This document shows, in pieces, positions 1-6,586 of a DNA stretch of 11,378 nucleotides; positions within the stretch are counted from its first letter, which is position 1, and every line of letters begins with the position of its first letter. Source of the DNA: Pseudomonadota bacterium (GTDB taxonomy: Bacteria > Pseudomonadota > Gammaproteobacteria > Burkholderiales > Eutrophovitaceae); the NCBI GenBank assembly GCA_002704665.1, contig PAHB01000014.1, positions 1-11,378 on the forward strand, in the 5' to 3' direction. Under the pieces are notes generated by a model. That model ran no database searches, was not told where the DNA came from, and was given only the letters and a program-made list of their open reading frames with translations. The translations under genes were made by a program, and so were the position numbers.

Positions 1-2
1 CA

Positions 3-59
3 TCCAATACCTTAATCTATGGTGAGTGGCTAACAAAAAAAGCGGCACGTTTACTCTAA
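3..59 (+). CDS. Possible C-terminal fragment of a gene entering from the left edge
   Basis: Frame 3 is open from the window edge to a TAA at 57-59 and reads SNTLIYGEWLTKKAARLL. The mix of residues looks like a normal protein end, and the stop lies 22 bp before the convergent end of the DUF1826 gene, which would suit two genes meeting tail to tail. Eighteen codons are too few to name a family or to exclude chance, so this is only a candidate. Sequence to the left of the window would settle it. Confidence 0.3.
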   Translation, partial: SNTLIYGEWLTKKAARLL

Positions 60-81
60 AAAACTAATTTAGTGCCCGATA

Positions 82-771
82 TCAGTCACCAAAGTCGATC
101 GTCAGTAACAAGCGATGCTGATCTCCGACAACGGAAGGTGACCGATGCACCAACCCAGCATTGTCGTTTCTATCCCATATTTCACCTTTTAGCAGCGCAA
201 CATCTCCTTGGCAAAGTTGCCGGATGTCATTTTGGCTTTTATATAAGCCAATTTGGTTATCGGAAGTCCTCTCACTGACTCCAGATAGTTTTGAACGATT
301 AACTTTATCGTGCGGCAGCCATTCCGTAGCAACACCGTGGTAGGTTGTAACTAACCGACAAGGTACCCTATCAACGTGAAATTTGGGACACATGGGGTAA
401 TCAAGCACGGCTAAGCGCAGTCCGACCCTCTCAATTTCAAATAGGCAGCAAAACATTCCCACTAGCTGAGAAATATTTTTGCTCAAATCCAGCCGTGATG
501 TTTCACCCAAAAATTTTCTTATTCTCGAAAGTACATTTTGTGGAGTTACGGTTATACTTATTTGAAATGAGGGATTGGATACTAAAAACCTAGTAACATC
601 CGCTTGAAGCGTATCAGATAACCTACGCTGCCAGACAACAATATTAATTTGCTCAAGATAAATATCAGTAAAAACCTCTGGACTTTTTCCTATGACTGCG
701 CGTCGATATTTTTTTTTCATATCGAAAGACGGATCAAAATATGATCTGCAGTTCAGACTGGCGGAACTCAT
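82..771 (-). CDS. DUF1826 family protein, partner of the COG0523 GTPase
   Basis: About 229 aa, recognised as DUF1826 from its C-terminal half. From the chosen start, the CPKFHVDRVPCRLVTTYHG block lies near residues 128-146, LLKGEIW near 193-199 and GLVHRSP near 206-212, followed by a hydrophobic RLLLTIDF end. The conserved His, Asp and Cys residues (C128, H132, D134, H145, H209) could bind metal, but that is inference. The biochemical role of the family is unknown to me. The start is taken at 771 because its ATG overlaps the TGA of the GTPase (ATGA, positions 768-771), a sign of translational coupling. The frame stays open to an ATG at 855, which would add 28 residues with no family resemblance inside the GTPase gene. 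It should be expressed with the GTPase from the Zur-like promoter. Confidence 0.85.
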   Translation of the reverse strand: MSSASLNCRSYFDPSFDMKKKYRRAVIGKSPEVFTDIYLEQINIVVWQRRLSDTLQADVTRFLVSNPSFQISITVTPQNVLSRIRKFLGETSRLDLSKNISQLVGMFCCLFEIERVGLRLAVLDYPMCPKFHVDRVPCRLVTTYHGVATEWLPHDKVNRSKLSGVSERTSDNQIGLYKSQNDIRQLCQGDVALLKGEIWDRNDNAGLVHRSPSVVGDQHRLLLTIDFGD

Positions 772-1979
772 GCCTGTTCCCATACTGGAAATGGATCCTC
801 TAGCGTCACCCAGTAATTTTTTCCTCGCAATACTTCCTCTTCGCTCAGAAGGCACTGATCAAGCTTTTTCTTGATTACGCTTTGATTCAAACCTTGACCA
901 ATAAACACCAGTTCTTGACGCATATCGCCAAAAGGCTCCTTCCACAACTTGTTTATAGACGATAAATATTCAGTATCGGTGGGCCAGTTTTTTTTCGGAA
1001 CAGATTTCCAGAACATGCCAGCAAAACCATAATGGGCAATACCCCCCGCTTGGTTCCATTGACCAGCAAACTCCGGGCGCGAGGCTAACCAAAAATAACC
1101 TTTTGAACGGATCAATTTACCGTATTTATCCGTGCTGTGTAAGAATTCGTGAAATTTTTTTGGATGAAAGGGTCTACGTGCCTCGTAGCTAAAACTACTG
1201 ATTCCATATTCCTCTGTTTCCGGCAAATGTTCCCCGCGCATCTCCTTTAGCCAACCGGGAGCCTGCTGGGCATGTTCAAAATCAAATAAACCTGTGTTGA
1301 GCACCTCATCTATGTTGATATGGCCATGAGAAATCGGAAGTATTTTCGCGTGAGTGTTTAAAGTTTTCAAGATAGCTGTTAAGCGTTCAACATCAGCACT
1401 CTTAACCAAGTCGATTTTACTTATAAGAATAACGTCTGCAAATTCCACCTGATCGACTAATAGATCTGCAACACTCCGCTCATCTTCGTCACCCAGTGAT
1501 TCACCGGTCTCCTGCAATAATTTTGCTTGGTCATAATCCTTTAAAAAATTTACTGCATCGACAACAGTAACCATCGTATCTAGTTTTGCCACCTCCGAAA
1601 GTGAAACCCCGTTTTCGTCAGCAAACGTGAAGGTTTCGGCCACCGGCAAAGGCTCAGAAATCCCAGTCGACTCAACAAGCAGGTAATCAAAACGACCCTC
1701 TCGTGCCAACTTGGTGACTTCTTCCAAAAGATCCTCACGCAATGTACAGCAAATGCAGCCGTTACTCATTTCAACTAGTTTTTCCTCTTTGCGGTTTAGG
1801 ACAACATCGTTCTGCACCATTGCAGAGTCAATGTTAATTTCACTCATATCATTAACAATGATGGCAACTCTTTTTCCTTGCCTATTATTTAAAATATGGC
1901 TCAGCACGGTAGTCTTTCCTGCACCAAGGAAACCTGAGAGAACGGTGACAGGAAGCCTCTCGATGTTAGTTTGATCCAT
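768..1979 (-). CDS. COG0523/CobW-family metal-chaperone GTPase, probably zinc-related
   Basis: A 403-aa G3E-family P-loop GTPase, near the usual length of about 400 aa. The Walker A motif GFLGAGKT is at residues 16-23. The family hallmark CxCC motif (CICC) is at 75-78 inside NGCICCTLREDL. ESTGISEP is at 103-110, and the G4-type SKID at 187-190. The C-terminal CobW_C-like part contains the RPFHPKKF and GYFWLASR blocks seen in zinc-linked members. Such proteins are thought to deliver metal, notably zinc, to client proteins in the cytoplasm using GTP. The start ATG at 1979 has an AGAGG ribosome site (1988-1992). A perfect palindrome 22 bp upstream points to Zur-type control, and the downstream gene is DUF1826. 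The family and fold are secure. The zinc assignment is inferred from the operator and the gene pairing, and no symbol can be given safely. Confidence 0.93.
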   Translation of the reverse strand: MDQTNIERLPVTVLSGFLGAGKTTVLSHILNNRQGKRVAIIVNDMSEINIDSAMVQNDVVLNRKEEKLVEMSNGCICCTLREDLLEEVTKLAREGRFDYLLVESTGISEPLPVAETFTFADENGVSLSEVAKLDTMVTVVDAVNFLKDYDQAKLLQETGESLGDEDERSVADLLVDQVEFADVILISKIDLVKSADVERLTAILKTLNTHAKILPISHGHINIDEVLNTGLFDFEHAQQAPGWLKEMRGEHLPETEEYGISSFSYEARRPFHPKKFHEFLHSTDKYGKLIRSKGYFWLASRPEFAGQWNQAGGIAHYGFAGMFWKSVPKKNWPTDTEYLSSINKLWKEPFGDMRQELVFIGQGLNQSVIKKKLDQCLLSEEEVLRGKNYWVTLEDPFPVWEQA

Positions 1980-2000
1980 TCGATATTCCTCTACTCAAGC

Positions 2001-2029
2001 TAAATGATACATTGTATCATTTGTGTCAA
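2001..2029 (-). promoter_or_regulatory. Candidate promoter of the GTPase-DUF1826 unit
   Basis: Read on the minus strand, a perfect TTGACA (-35) occupies 2029-2024. After a 17-bp spacer the -10 position reads CATTTA, a weak match. The palindrome at 2002-2022 fills the spacer and -10 region, so a bound repressor would block RNA polymerase. The -35 is convincing; the -10 is not. Confidence 0.5.
2002..2022 (-). promoter_or_regulatory. Perfect 21-bp palindrome, probable Zur operator
   Basis: The arms AAATGATACA (2002-2011) and TGTATCATTT (2013-2022) are exact reverse complements around a single central T. The site lies 22 bp upstream of the GTPase start. It has the AT-rich AAATG-N-TA / TA-N-CATTT form of Fur-family sites, and Zur sites in gammaproteobacteria look similar. 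Zur commonly represses COG0523 genes, so Zur is the likely binder, but another Fur-family regulator is possible. Confidence 0.7.
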
Positions 2030-2161
2030 GAGACTTTTCATTCAGGACCAAAAAAACTTCTCAGAGGGATTTGGTGAAATACAAAAATATGACAAAGTTA
2101 GACTGAAACACTTAACGCACTAGCGAAAAAAGTGGTTTAATTCATCTAAAAGCTGGTAATT

Positions 2162-2494
2162 CTAATTTTGCTTGTCGCAAACAATTCTAGCCAGAACATC
2201 ATTTGAATTGCCATTTGGCTTAATGATGTAAGTACCCTCCCTCCGAGTTCCTTCGTAAATAGTATAACTATTTGAAAAACAATCAATTACAGAGTGGAAG
2301 GTGACAGTTTCAGAATCCTCCTTATAAGGAAATTTCCACCTATGCCAAACGCCCCTAAAGTTTTCGTCAAAACCAATCCTAGTGTTGTATTCGGCAATTC
2401 GGGTATCATCCCCTTCACCTTCATACTTAAAATACTCAACCCATTGATTGGTCTCGGCCAAAACGCTAAAGTTGAAACTCAAAAAAGATATCAA
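2162..2494 (-). CDS. Small secreted two-cysteine protein, surface-adhesin E-like
   Basis: About 110 aa from a TTG at 2494. The N-terminus (LISFLSFNFSVLA, then ETNQW) looks like the end of a Sec signal peptide. The mature part is rich in Trp, Tyr and charged residues. It has one Cys in the middle (C72, in IDC) and one near the end (C106, in IVCDK), which could form a disulphide in the periplasm. The layout (W near the mature N-terminus, VWHRW, a mid DC, a terminal VC) resembles the surface-adhesin protein E-like family and the proteins at 4631-5008 and 7518-7916. The start is doubtful. The TTG has no good ribosome site, while an AAGGAG (2516-2521) sits just before an in-frame ACG (2510-2512) that would give a fuller signal peptide, TASRLLLISFLSFNFSVLA. 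No true function is known to me. Confidence 0.65.
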   Translation of the reverse strand: MISFLSFNFSVLAETNQWVEYFKYEGEGDDTRIAEYNTRIGFDENFRGVWHRWKFPYKEDSETVTFHSVIDCFSNSYTIYEGTRREGTYIIKPNGNSNDVLARIVCDKQN

Positions 2495-2542
2495 TAAAAG
2501 TCTACTCGCCGTCCTCTCCTTCTGAAAGCTATATACTTCCTT

Positions 2543-2575
2543 CTAATAATACCTCGGGTGGTCTGGAGAAAAAAT
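2543..2575 (+). repeat. Intergenic 33-bp repeat, copy C (imperfect)
   Basis: The sequence opens with CTAATAATACCTCGG and ends in an A-run. Without gaps it matches the copies at 8066-8098 and 9928-9960 at about 21 of 33 positions, sharing ATAATACC at the left, TGG or GGG in the middle and AAAA at the right. It lies in the divergent gap between the two-cysteine gene and the amidase. This is the weakest of the three copies and could be chance. Confidence 0.35.
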
Positions 2576-2646
2576 AGGCACCATTGACCTTTATAATAAA
2601 AAAGAGAATAGTGGAGTTTGCTGTTTAGAGATTATTGGAGAGGCTC

Positions 2647-3894
2647 ATGATTACGAAAATGATGATTGGATTACTAGGAATGGTTTTAGCTCCCATGGTG
2701 TTAGCTGACACCTCGGATGTCAAGACCTTATCGATAGTGGAAGTCAGCAAGCAAGGGGATCATTGCTCCGATGACCCCAATTGTTTCAACCGGTATCATC
2801 CTAAAATAAAGACGGTAGTTTCAGCAAGCACTGGACAATACATAAAGTTTCATACACGAGACGCACTGGACTCAGATCTAAACAATACGTCCGAACCGAA
2901 AGATGTTTTGGCGATCGACCTTAATTTAGTACACCCTATGACTGGTCCGGTCTATATAAAAGGGGCTAAAAGTGGCGATGCTTTAGCAGTTACTCTAATT
3001 GACATTGAACCTGACCAGTACGGTTATACCACAATCGTTCCAGGCTTTGGTTTTTTGAGGGATCTCTACACGGAGCCTTTTATAGCGAATTGGGAACTGA
3101 GCCGGTTAGAGGCGACATCAGCCCAAATCCCTGGGGTTAAAATCCCATTTAGAGGATTCATGGGTTCGGTTGGGGTATTGCCGGGAGAAAATGAAATTGA
3201 TGCTTGGCTTGCCAGGGAAACCAAGTTGGCTGAAGCAGGCGGGATTGCATTGCCACCGCAACCCGTAGGCGCACTACCCACTGCAGTTTGTGGACCAGAG
3301 GGAACTCACAAGAACGAGTGTTTGCGCACAATTCCCCCTAGGGAAAATGGCGGTAATATGGATATTAAACAAATGGTTGTTGGCACTACTTTGCTGCTTC
3401 CCTGCTACATTGATGGATGCGGTTTATTTGTGGGAGATGTTCACTACGCGCAAGGCGATGGAGAGGTCGCCGGGACCGCGATTGAAACTGGAGCTATAGT
3501 TACGGTTCGGACCGAGATTCGTCCCAATGGTGCAAAGCTAATGAGCAACGGACCGCATTTTGAGGGCGGCTCACAGTTAAAGCAGCTAGAACCTGATAGG
3601 TTTCACGCAACGATTGGTTATCCGATTAAAAAAGAAGGAGAGGTGCCTCCTTATCATACATATCTGGATAGTAAAAAATTGGCACCCCTGAGTGCGTTAT
3701 CAGAGGATCTCACAATAGCTGCGAGAAGCTCATTAATTGAAATGATTAATTGGTTGGTTAATGTAAAGGGTTTCAACAAGCAGCAGGCATATGTAATCAC
3801 CAGTGTTGCCTGTGATCTAAGAATCGGCAATCTGGTTGACCTTCCAAACTATTCCGTGTCAACAATTTGTCCTCTTGAAATTTTCGATCCCTGA
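2647..3894 (+). CDS. Secreted acetamidase/formamidase-family protein
   Basis: A 415-aa FmdA/AmdA-family protein, expected to hydrolyse formamide, acetamide or a related small amide. An N-terminal Sec signal peptide (MITKMMIGLLGMVLAPMVLA, then DTS) suggests a periplasmic location. Family blocks include GPVYIKGAKSGDAL near 100-112, RENGGNMD at 232-239, GDVHYAQGDGE at 263-273 and a C-terminal SVACDLRIGNLVD block near 385-397. Eight cysteines remain in the mature protein, several as close pairs (40/46, 215/225, 253/258), which could form disulphides. ATG 2647 is chosen because GGAG (2637-2640) sits six bases before it; an in-frame TTG at 2635 would add four residues. The Tat-signal gene starts 56 bp downstream on the same strand. 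The family call is firm. The actual substrate is unknown, since some exported relatives may not be true amidases. Confidence 0.88.
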   Translation: MITKMMIGLLGMVLAPMVLADTSDVKTLSIVEVSKQGDHCSDDPNCFNRYHPKIKTVVSASTGQYIKFHTRDALDSDLNNTSEPKDVLAIDLNLVHPMTGPVYIKGAKSGDALAVTLIDIEPDQYGYTTIVPGFGFLRDLYTEPFIANWELSRLEATSAQIPGVKIPFRGFMGSVGVLPGENEIDAWLARETKLAEAGGIALPPQPVGALPTAVCGPEGTHKNECLRTIPPRENGGNMDIKQMVVGTTLLLPCYIDGCGLFVGDVHYAQGDGEVAGTAIETGAIVTVRTEIRPNGAKLMSNGPHFEGGSQLKQLEPDRFHATIGYPIKKEGEVPPYHTYLDSKKLAPLSALSEDLTIAARSSLIEMINWLVNVKGFNKQQAYVITSVACDLRIGNLVDLPNYSVSTICPLEIFDP

Positions 3895-3950
3895 CAAAAA
3901 ATGGTGCAAAAGAAATTAGTAAGGACGATAAAATAAAAACAGCTCGATTT

Positions 3951-4502
3951 ATGCCTTCAATAAAAAGACGGACGTTTTTAGTGTTTACATTGTTTATGGG
4001 ATTGCCGTGTATCAGTCTAGGCCATACTCCGTATCGTCAATGGAAAGTGCTTAGGCAAAGATTTCTTTTGATACATTCAACAAGGACAAATCCTCTTGGT
4101 GATGCTATAGCTGATAAATTAGCCGCTATCTTGCAGGATGCACTACCGAAAGCAAATGCTCGCGTAGCGCGGGCCAGGCACGAACAGCGGGCTGCTAGCC
4201 TCTTAACTACTGGGCAAGCCGTTCTTTTGGTCATGAAAAAAGACGATGCTAAGAACTTATTTACAGGGACAGGAGACTTCAGGGGCTATGATGGGAAACA
4301 GGTCAGAGTTCTGCTAATGATAGGAGGAGGAGAACAACTGCTGCTAACCACAGAGAGCTTTTCGCCAATTCATGTTCGACTTATTGCAGAGGCCTTCGAT
4401 CATCATTCAAGTGGTTTGAAAATCAAGGCCCCCGATGAGCGTTTGACAGGAATTCCGGGACATCGGGCAGCTGCGCAGTATTTTTTGCGAAATTCTGAAT
4501 AG
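3951..4502 (+). CDS. Tat-exported protein resembling a small TAXI-type solute-binding protein
   Basis: A 183-aa protein. It begins MPSIKRRTFLVFTLFMG, with a twin-arginine RRTFL motif and a hydrophobic stretch to about residue 23, so Tat export to the periplasm is likely. After YRQWKVLRQRFLLIHS come a helix-rich region with RVARARHEQRAASLLTTGQ and then VRVLLMIGGGEQLLLTTESF and HVRLIAEAFDHH. These remind me of the compact TAXI-like substrate-binding proteins linked to TRAP transporters, which run near this length. No transporter gene lies nearby, so transport is not supported by context. The ATG lacks a clear Shine-Dalgarno. It follows the amidase gene by 56 bp without a visible terminator and is probably co-transcribed. 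The Tat signal is clear; the family name is moderate. Confidence 0.7.
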   Translation: MPSIKRRTFLVFTLFMGLPCISLGHTPYRQWKVLRQRFLLIHSTRTNPLGDAIADKLAAILQDALPKANARVARARHEQRAASLLTTGQAVLLVMKKDDAKNLFTGTGDFRGYDGKQVRVLLMIGGGEQLLLTTESFSPIHVRLIAEAFDHHSSGLKIKAPDERLTGIPGHRAAAQYFLRNSE

Positions 4503-4630
4503 ATAGGCATTGTTTGAATTTTAAAAACATTCTAGCCAGATTTTTTTGAAAATAATCCTGTCACTGGACGTTAAGGGAAACCTAGCGAACCTCGGATGCG
4601 CCTTGCATGCCTGTATATTTCGTCATTAAT

Positions 4631-5008
4631 TTATTCTTTGCAGACGGCATTACGTAATTTATCTTCTTGCGAGTTTGATTTGATAATATTCTCTTGACCC
4701 CTTTTCCCCGCCCAGTTTTTGCTAGCCCAGTTTCGATCCGAGTAAAAAGTGGTTGATAAAAGTTGAATAGTATTTTCATGACAATTTATCTTGTAGTAAG
4801 TTGACGAGCTATAGTCGCCATATACGGTGGATTTTGCATATTGAATTCTCTGCCAAACAAAAATCAAATTCGCGTCACCCGTGATTATGTCATTTTCGAG
4901 AAAATACTTGTTATTATTAACATCAGTATCAAATTGCACCCAGTCTGCTAATGCGCTGGCGGTGAATGCCGACAGACATATAAGTAGTATGTGTCCCAAA
5001 ATGTTCAC
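4631..5008 (-). CDS. Small secreted two-cysteine protein, surface-adhesin E-like
   Basis: About 125 aa with a signal peptide ending SAFTASALA, then DWVQF. The mature part is polar and aromatic, with VWQRIQY near residue 51, GDYSSSTYYKINC with C76, and C123 near the end (AVCKE). Two cysteines at these relative places, and the W/Y-rich layout, match the proteins at 2162-2494 and 7518-7916, so an E-like periplasmic fold with one disulphide is inferred. The start is uncertain. GTG 5008 is the first usable codon, but TTG 4999 has AAGGTG five bases before it and would also leave a working signal peptide. No function is recognised. A one-helix protein lies 567 bp upstream on the same strand. Confidence 0.72.
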   Translation of the reverse strand: MNILGHILLICLSAFTASALADWVQFDTDVNNNKYFLENDIITGDANLIFVWQRIQYAKSTVYGDYSSSTYYKINCHENTIQLLSTTFYSDRNWASKNWAGKRGQENIIKSNSQEDKLRNAVCKE

Positions 5009-5038
5009 CTTGTCGTAAATGTTTTATCGAAAAAAATG

Positions 5039-5053
5039 ATAGGAATATCCTAT
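5039..5053 (-). promoter_or_regulatory. Palindrome over a candidate -10 upstream of the 4631-5008 gene
   Basis: ATAGGA (5039-5044) and TCCTAT (5048-5053) are exact inverted arms around ATA. On the minus strand, TTGTCA (5075-5070) and TAGGAT (5052-5047) are spaced 17 bp apart and form a fair sigma-70 promoter. The palindrome overlaps the -10, as an operator would. The regulator is unknown, and short AT-rich palindromes can arise by chance. Confidence 0.4.
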
Positions 5054-5136
5054 TGGGATAATTTTCCTTTGACAATCTCAAGAAATCAAACGAAAAATAA
5101 TATATATATCTTTTTTTTACAATAGGTTGCGTATAG

Positions 5137-5196
5137 AAAAGTTAAATAATTTCGCCACCTTTTTTGACTCGGAAATAATCAGAGGGGTTTTAGAGG
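5137..5196 (+). repeat. AT-rich repeat element, copy 1
   Basis: It contains CACCTTTTTT followed by AGGGGTTTTAGAGG (5183-5196). The copy at 5833-5883 has ACCTTTTT and AGGGATTTTAGGG in the same order, and 8124-8153 has a shorter form. The similarity is partial and was judged by eye. Confidence 0.35.
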
Positions 5197-5575
5197 ATAA
5201 TATATGGAGCCGTAGCTAGAACGATGCTAAGAACCGTATCTTGGCGAAAATAGTCAACGGAGGAGCTCGGTTTTGTACCTATTTCATTACTGAAAATTTA
5301 TATTTTGTGAAAACTATTATGGACACCAATTTATTTACAGAGTTTTTTTTAGTACGTGCATGAGAGACAGTCGATCCGAATTACATTTCAGTAACAATTT
5401 TTCGATTACCAATTCATTGATTCTGTTGGGACGAACTATTTTAATTTAACCCTCTCCACCATCTTCCGCCAATTATTTCAAAACTCAAAAACTCCACTGT
5501 AGATATTTAAGATCGAACCATAATATAACACGAGGACTAGCTCAATTGACCTATCGGAGTTCATGAACATAACCT

Positions 5576-5800
5576 CTAGTTCCCAATATTTCTAATTTTA
5601 AGCCCCCTTCCGTCTATATCCGCACATTTTGTCCCAAAGTGGTTGCAAATTGCTATTCGGTGAACTTCTGTAGATGCATAAGATTCCCCCACAATATGTG
5701 GCTTAAAAGCTATAACACACAATGCAAACGCCATAACACCTAGGACGAACACAACTGTAGCCTGGAGCTTGATTTCATGAACTACCTTTTTTGTTTCCAT
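5576..5800 (-). CDS. 74-aa one-helix protein with C-N-(x)n-G-(x)n-C-A motif
   Basis: A short protein with a cytoplasmic-looking charged start (METKKVVHEIK), one hydrophobic helix at about 13-32, then a tail ending HRIAICNHFGTKCADIDGRG and LKIRNIGN. C52 and C59 lie in ICNHFGTKCA. The 65-aa protein at 8325-8522 has the same plan and motif (ICNDKGDCA), so the two look like members of one family. The tail is probably periplasmic, where the cysteines could pair. A strong AGGAGA ribosome site (5805-5810) supports the ATG at 5800. No function is recognised. It lies upstream of a two-cysteine secreted protein, like its relative. Confidence 0.72.
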   Translation of the reverse strand: METKKVVHEIKLQATVVFVLGVMAFALCVIAFKPHIVGESYASTEVHRIAICNHFGTKCADIDGRGLKIRNIGN

Positions 5801-5832
5801 AACATCTCCTTTATCTCACAATATCCGTATAA

Positions 5833-5883
5833 TAAGGTGAAGATAAATATTACCTTTTTATAAAGTTTATAGGGATTTTAGGG
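5833..5883 (+). repeat. AT-rich repeat element, copy 2
   Basis: TAAGGTGAAGATAAA opens the element, then ACCTTTTT, then AGGGATTTTAGGG (5871-5883). The opening matches the copy at 8124-8153 at 14 of 15 bases, and the ending matches both other copies. It lies in the divergent gap between the one-helix gene and the methyltransferase, so it could carry promoter signals for either. Confidence 0.4.
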
Positions 5884-5914
5884 TCTATTAATAATAATTA
5901 AAAAAGTTTCTCAG

Positions 5915-6508
5915 ATGAAACCATTTTCGGCTGCTTGTGAACGCAATAAAGATCCAATACTAAAAAAATTGAAAGAGGTGTTGGTTTCTGTGCAAACGGT
6001 TCTGGAAATCGGTTCGGGAACTGGGCAGCATGCAGTTCATTTCGCGTCAGCCTTACCTTTTATTAGTTGGCAAACTTCAGATCTAGCCATAAATCATGAT
6101 GGTATAAATGCTTGGATTAGCGAAGTATCCTTAAATAATCTACAGAAACCAATTTTTTTGGATGTAAATATGACCCAATGGCCCGTACAGTCCGTGGACG
6201 CAGTTTTTACGGCAAATACATTACATATCATGTCCTGGCATTCGGTTGAGAAAATGTTTCAAAAAGTATCAAATCTATTTTTAAATGAGGGCGTGTTTTG
6301 CGTTTATGGGCCATTTAAATTTGGGGGACAGCATTTGTCTGAAAGAAATAACTCGTTTGATCAATCAATCCGAGATCAATATAAGGGGGCTGGGGTAAGA
6401 GACTTTGAGAATGTAGTTTCAAGCGCTGCCAAATTTCAATTACACCTTACCGACAACTTTGAAATGCCTTCCAACAATCGGTTATTGGTATTTTCAAAAT
6501 CAACCTAA
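5915..6508 (+). CDS. DUF938-family SAM-dependent methyltransferase-like protein
   Basis: A 197-aa protein matching DUF938 along its whole length, close to the usual size of about 200 aa. The start region PFSAACERNKDPIL is typical. Motif I, LEIGSGTGQHA (30-40), is the SAM-binding glycine loop. NTLHIMSW is at 101-108, YGPFKFGG at 131-138, NNSFDQSIR at 145-153, GVRDFE at 160-165 and MPSNNR at 184-189. The fold points to methyl transfer in the cytoplasm, but the substrate of this family is not known to me. ATG 5915 fits the family start, although no clear Shine-Dalgarno precedes it. It stands alone and converges with the hydratase gene, 78 bp apart. Confidence 0.9.
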   Translation: MKPFSAACERNKDPILKKLKEVLVSVQTVLEIGSGTGQHAVHFASALPFISWQTSDLAINHDGINAWISEVSLNNLQKPIFLDVNMTQWPVQSVDAVFTANTLHIMSWHSVEKMFQKVSNLFLNEGVFCVYGPFKFGGQHLSERNNSFDQSIRDQYKGAGVRDFENVVSSAAKFQLHLTDNFEMPSNNRLLVFSKST

Positions 6509-6586
6509 TAGTTCTAGCGCATCATAGATACATATATATTGCTCTTAAACGCCTCAAGGGTTTCGATTGATTAGCTTTGAAGAATC

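Larger units (their letters stand above)
5009..5575. other. 567-bp AT-rich gap without a convincing gene
   Basis: No frame of useful length or coding character is seen on either strand. The right part next to the secreted-protein gene holds its likely promoter and a palindrome. A GGGGTTTTAGAGG element related to ones at 5833 and 8124 lies at 5137-5196. The rest is AT-rich and unassigned. Confidence 0.6.

Noticed and set aside
772..855. N-terminal extension of the DUF1826 gene from ATG 855
   Set aside because: The added 28 residues lie inside the GTPase gene and do not look like the family. The ATGA overlap at 768-771 gives a much better start.
692..874. Plus-strand open frame across the GTPase/DUF1826 junction
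   Set aside because: It is antisense to two firmly identified genes and shows no family match.
4582..4779. Minus-strand 65-codon frame overlapping the end of the 4631-5008 gene
   Set aside because: It is in another frame of a gene with a signal peptide and paralogues, and has no start signal.
5090..5120. TA repeat and T-run as an origin or curved-DNA site
   Set aside because: Short AT-rich runs are common in this window, and no DnaA-like boxes were seen beside it.
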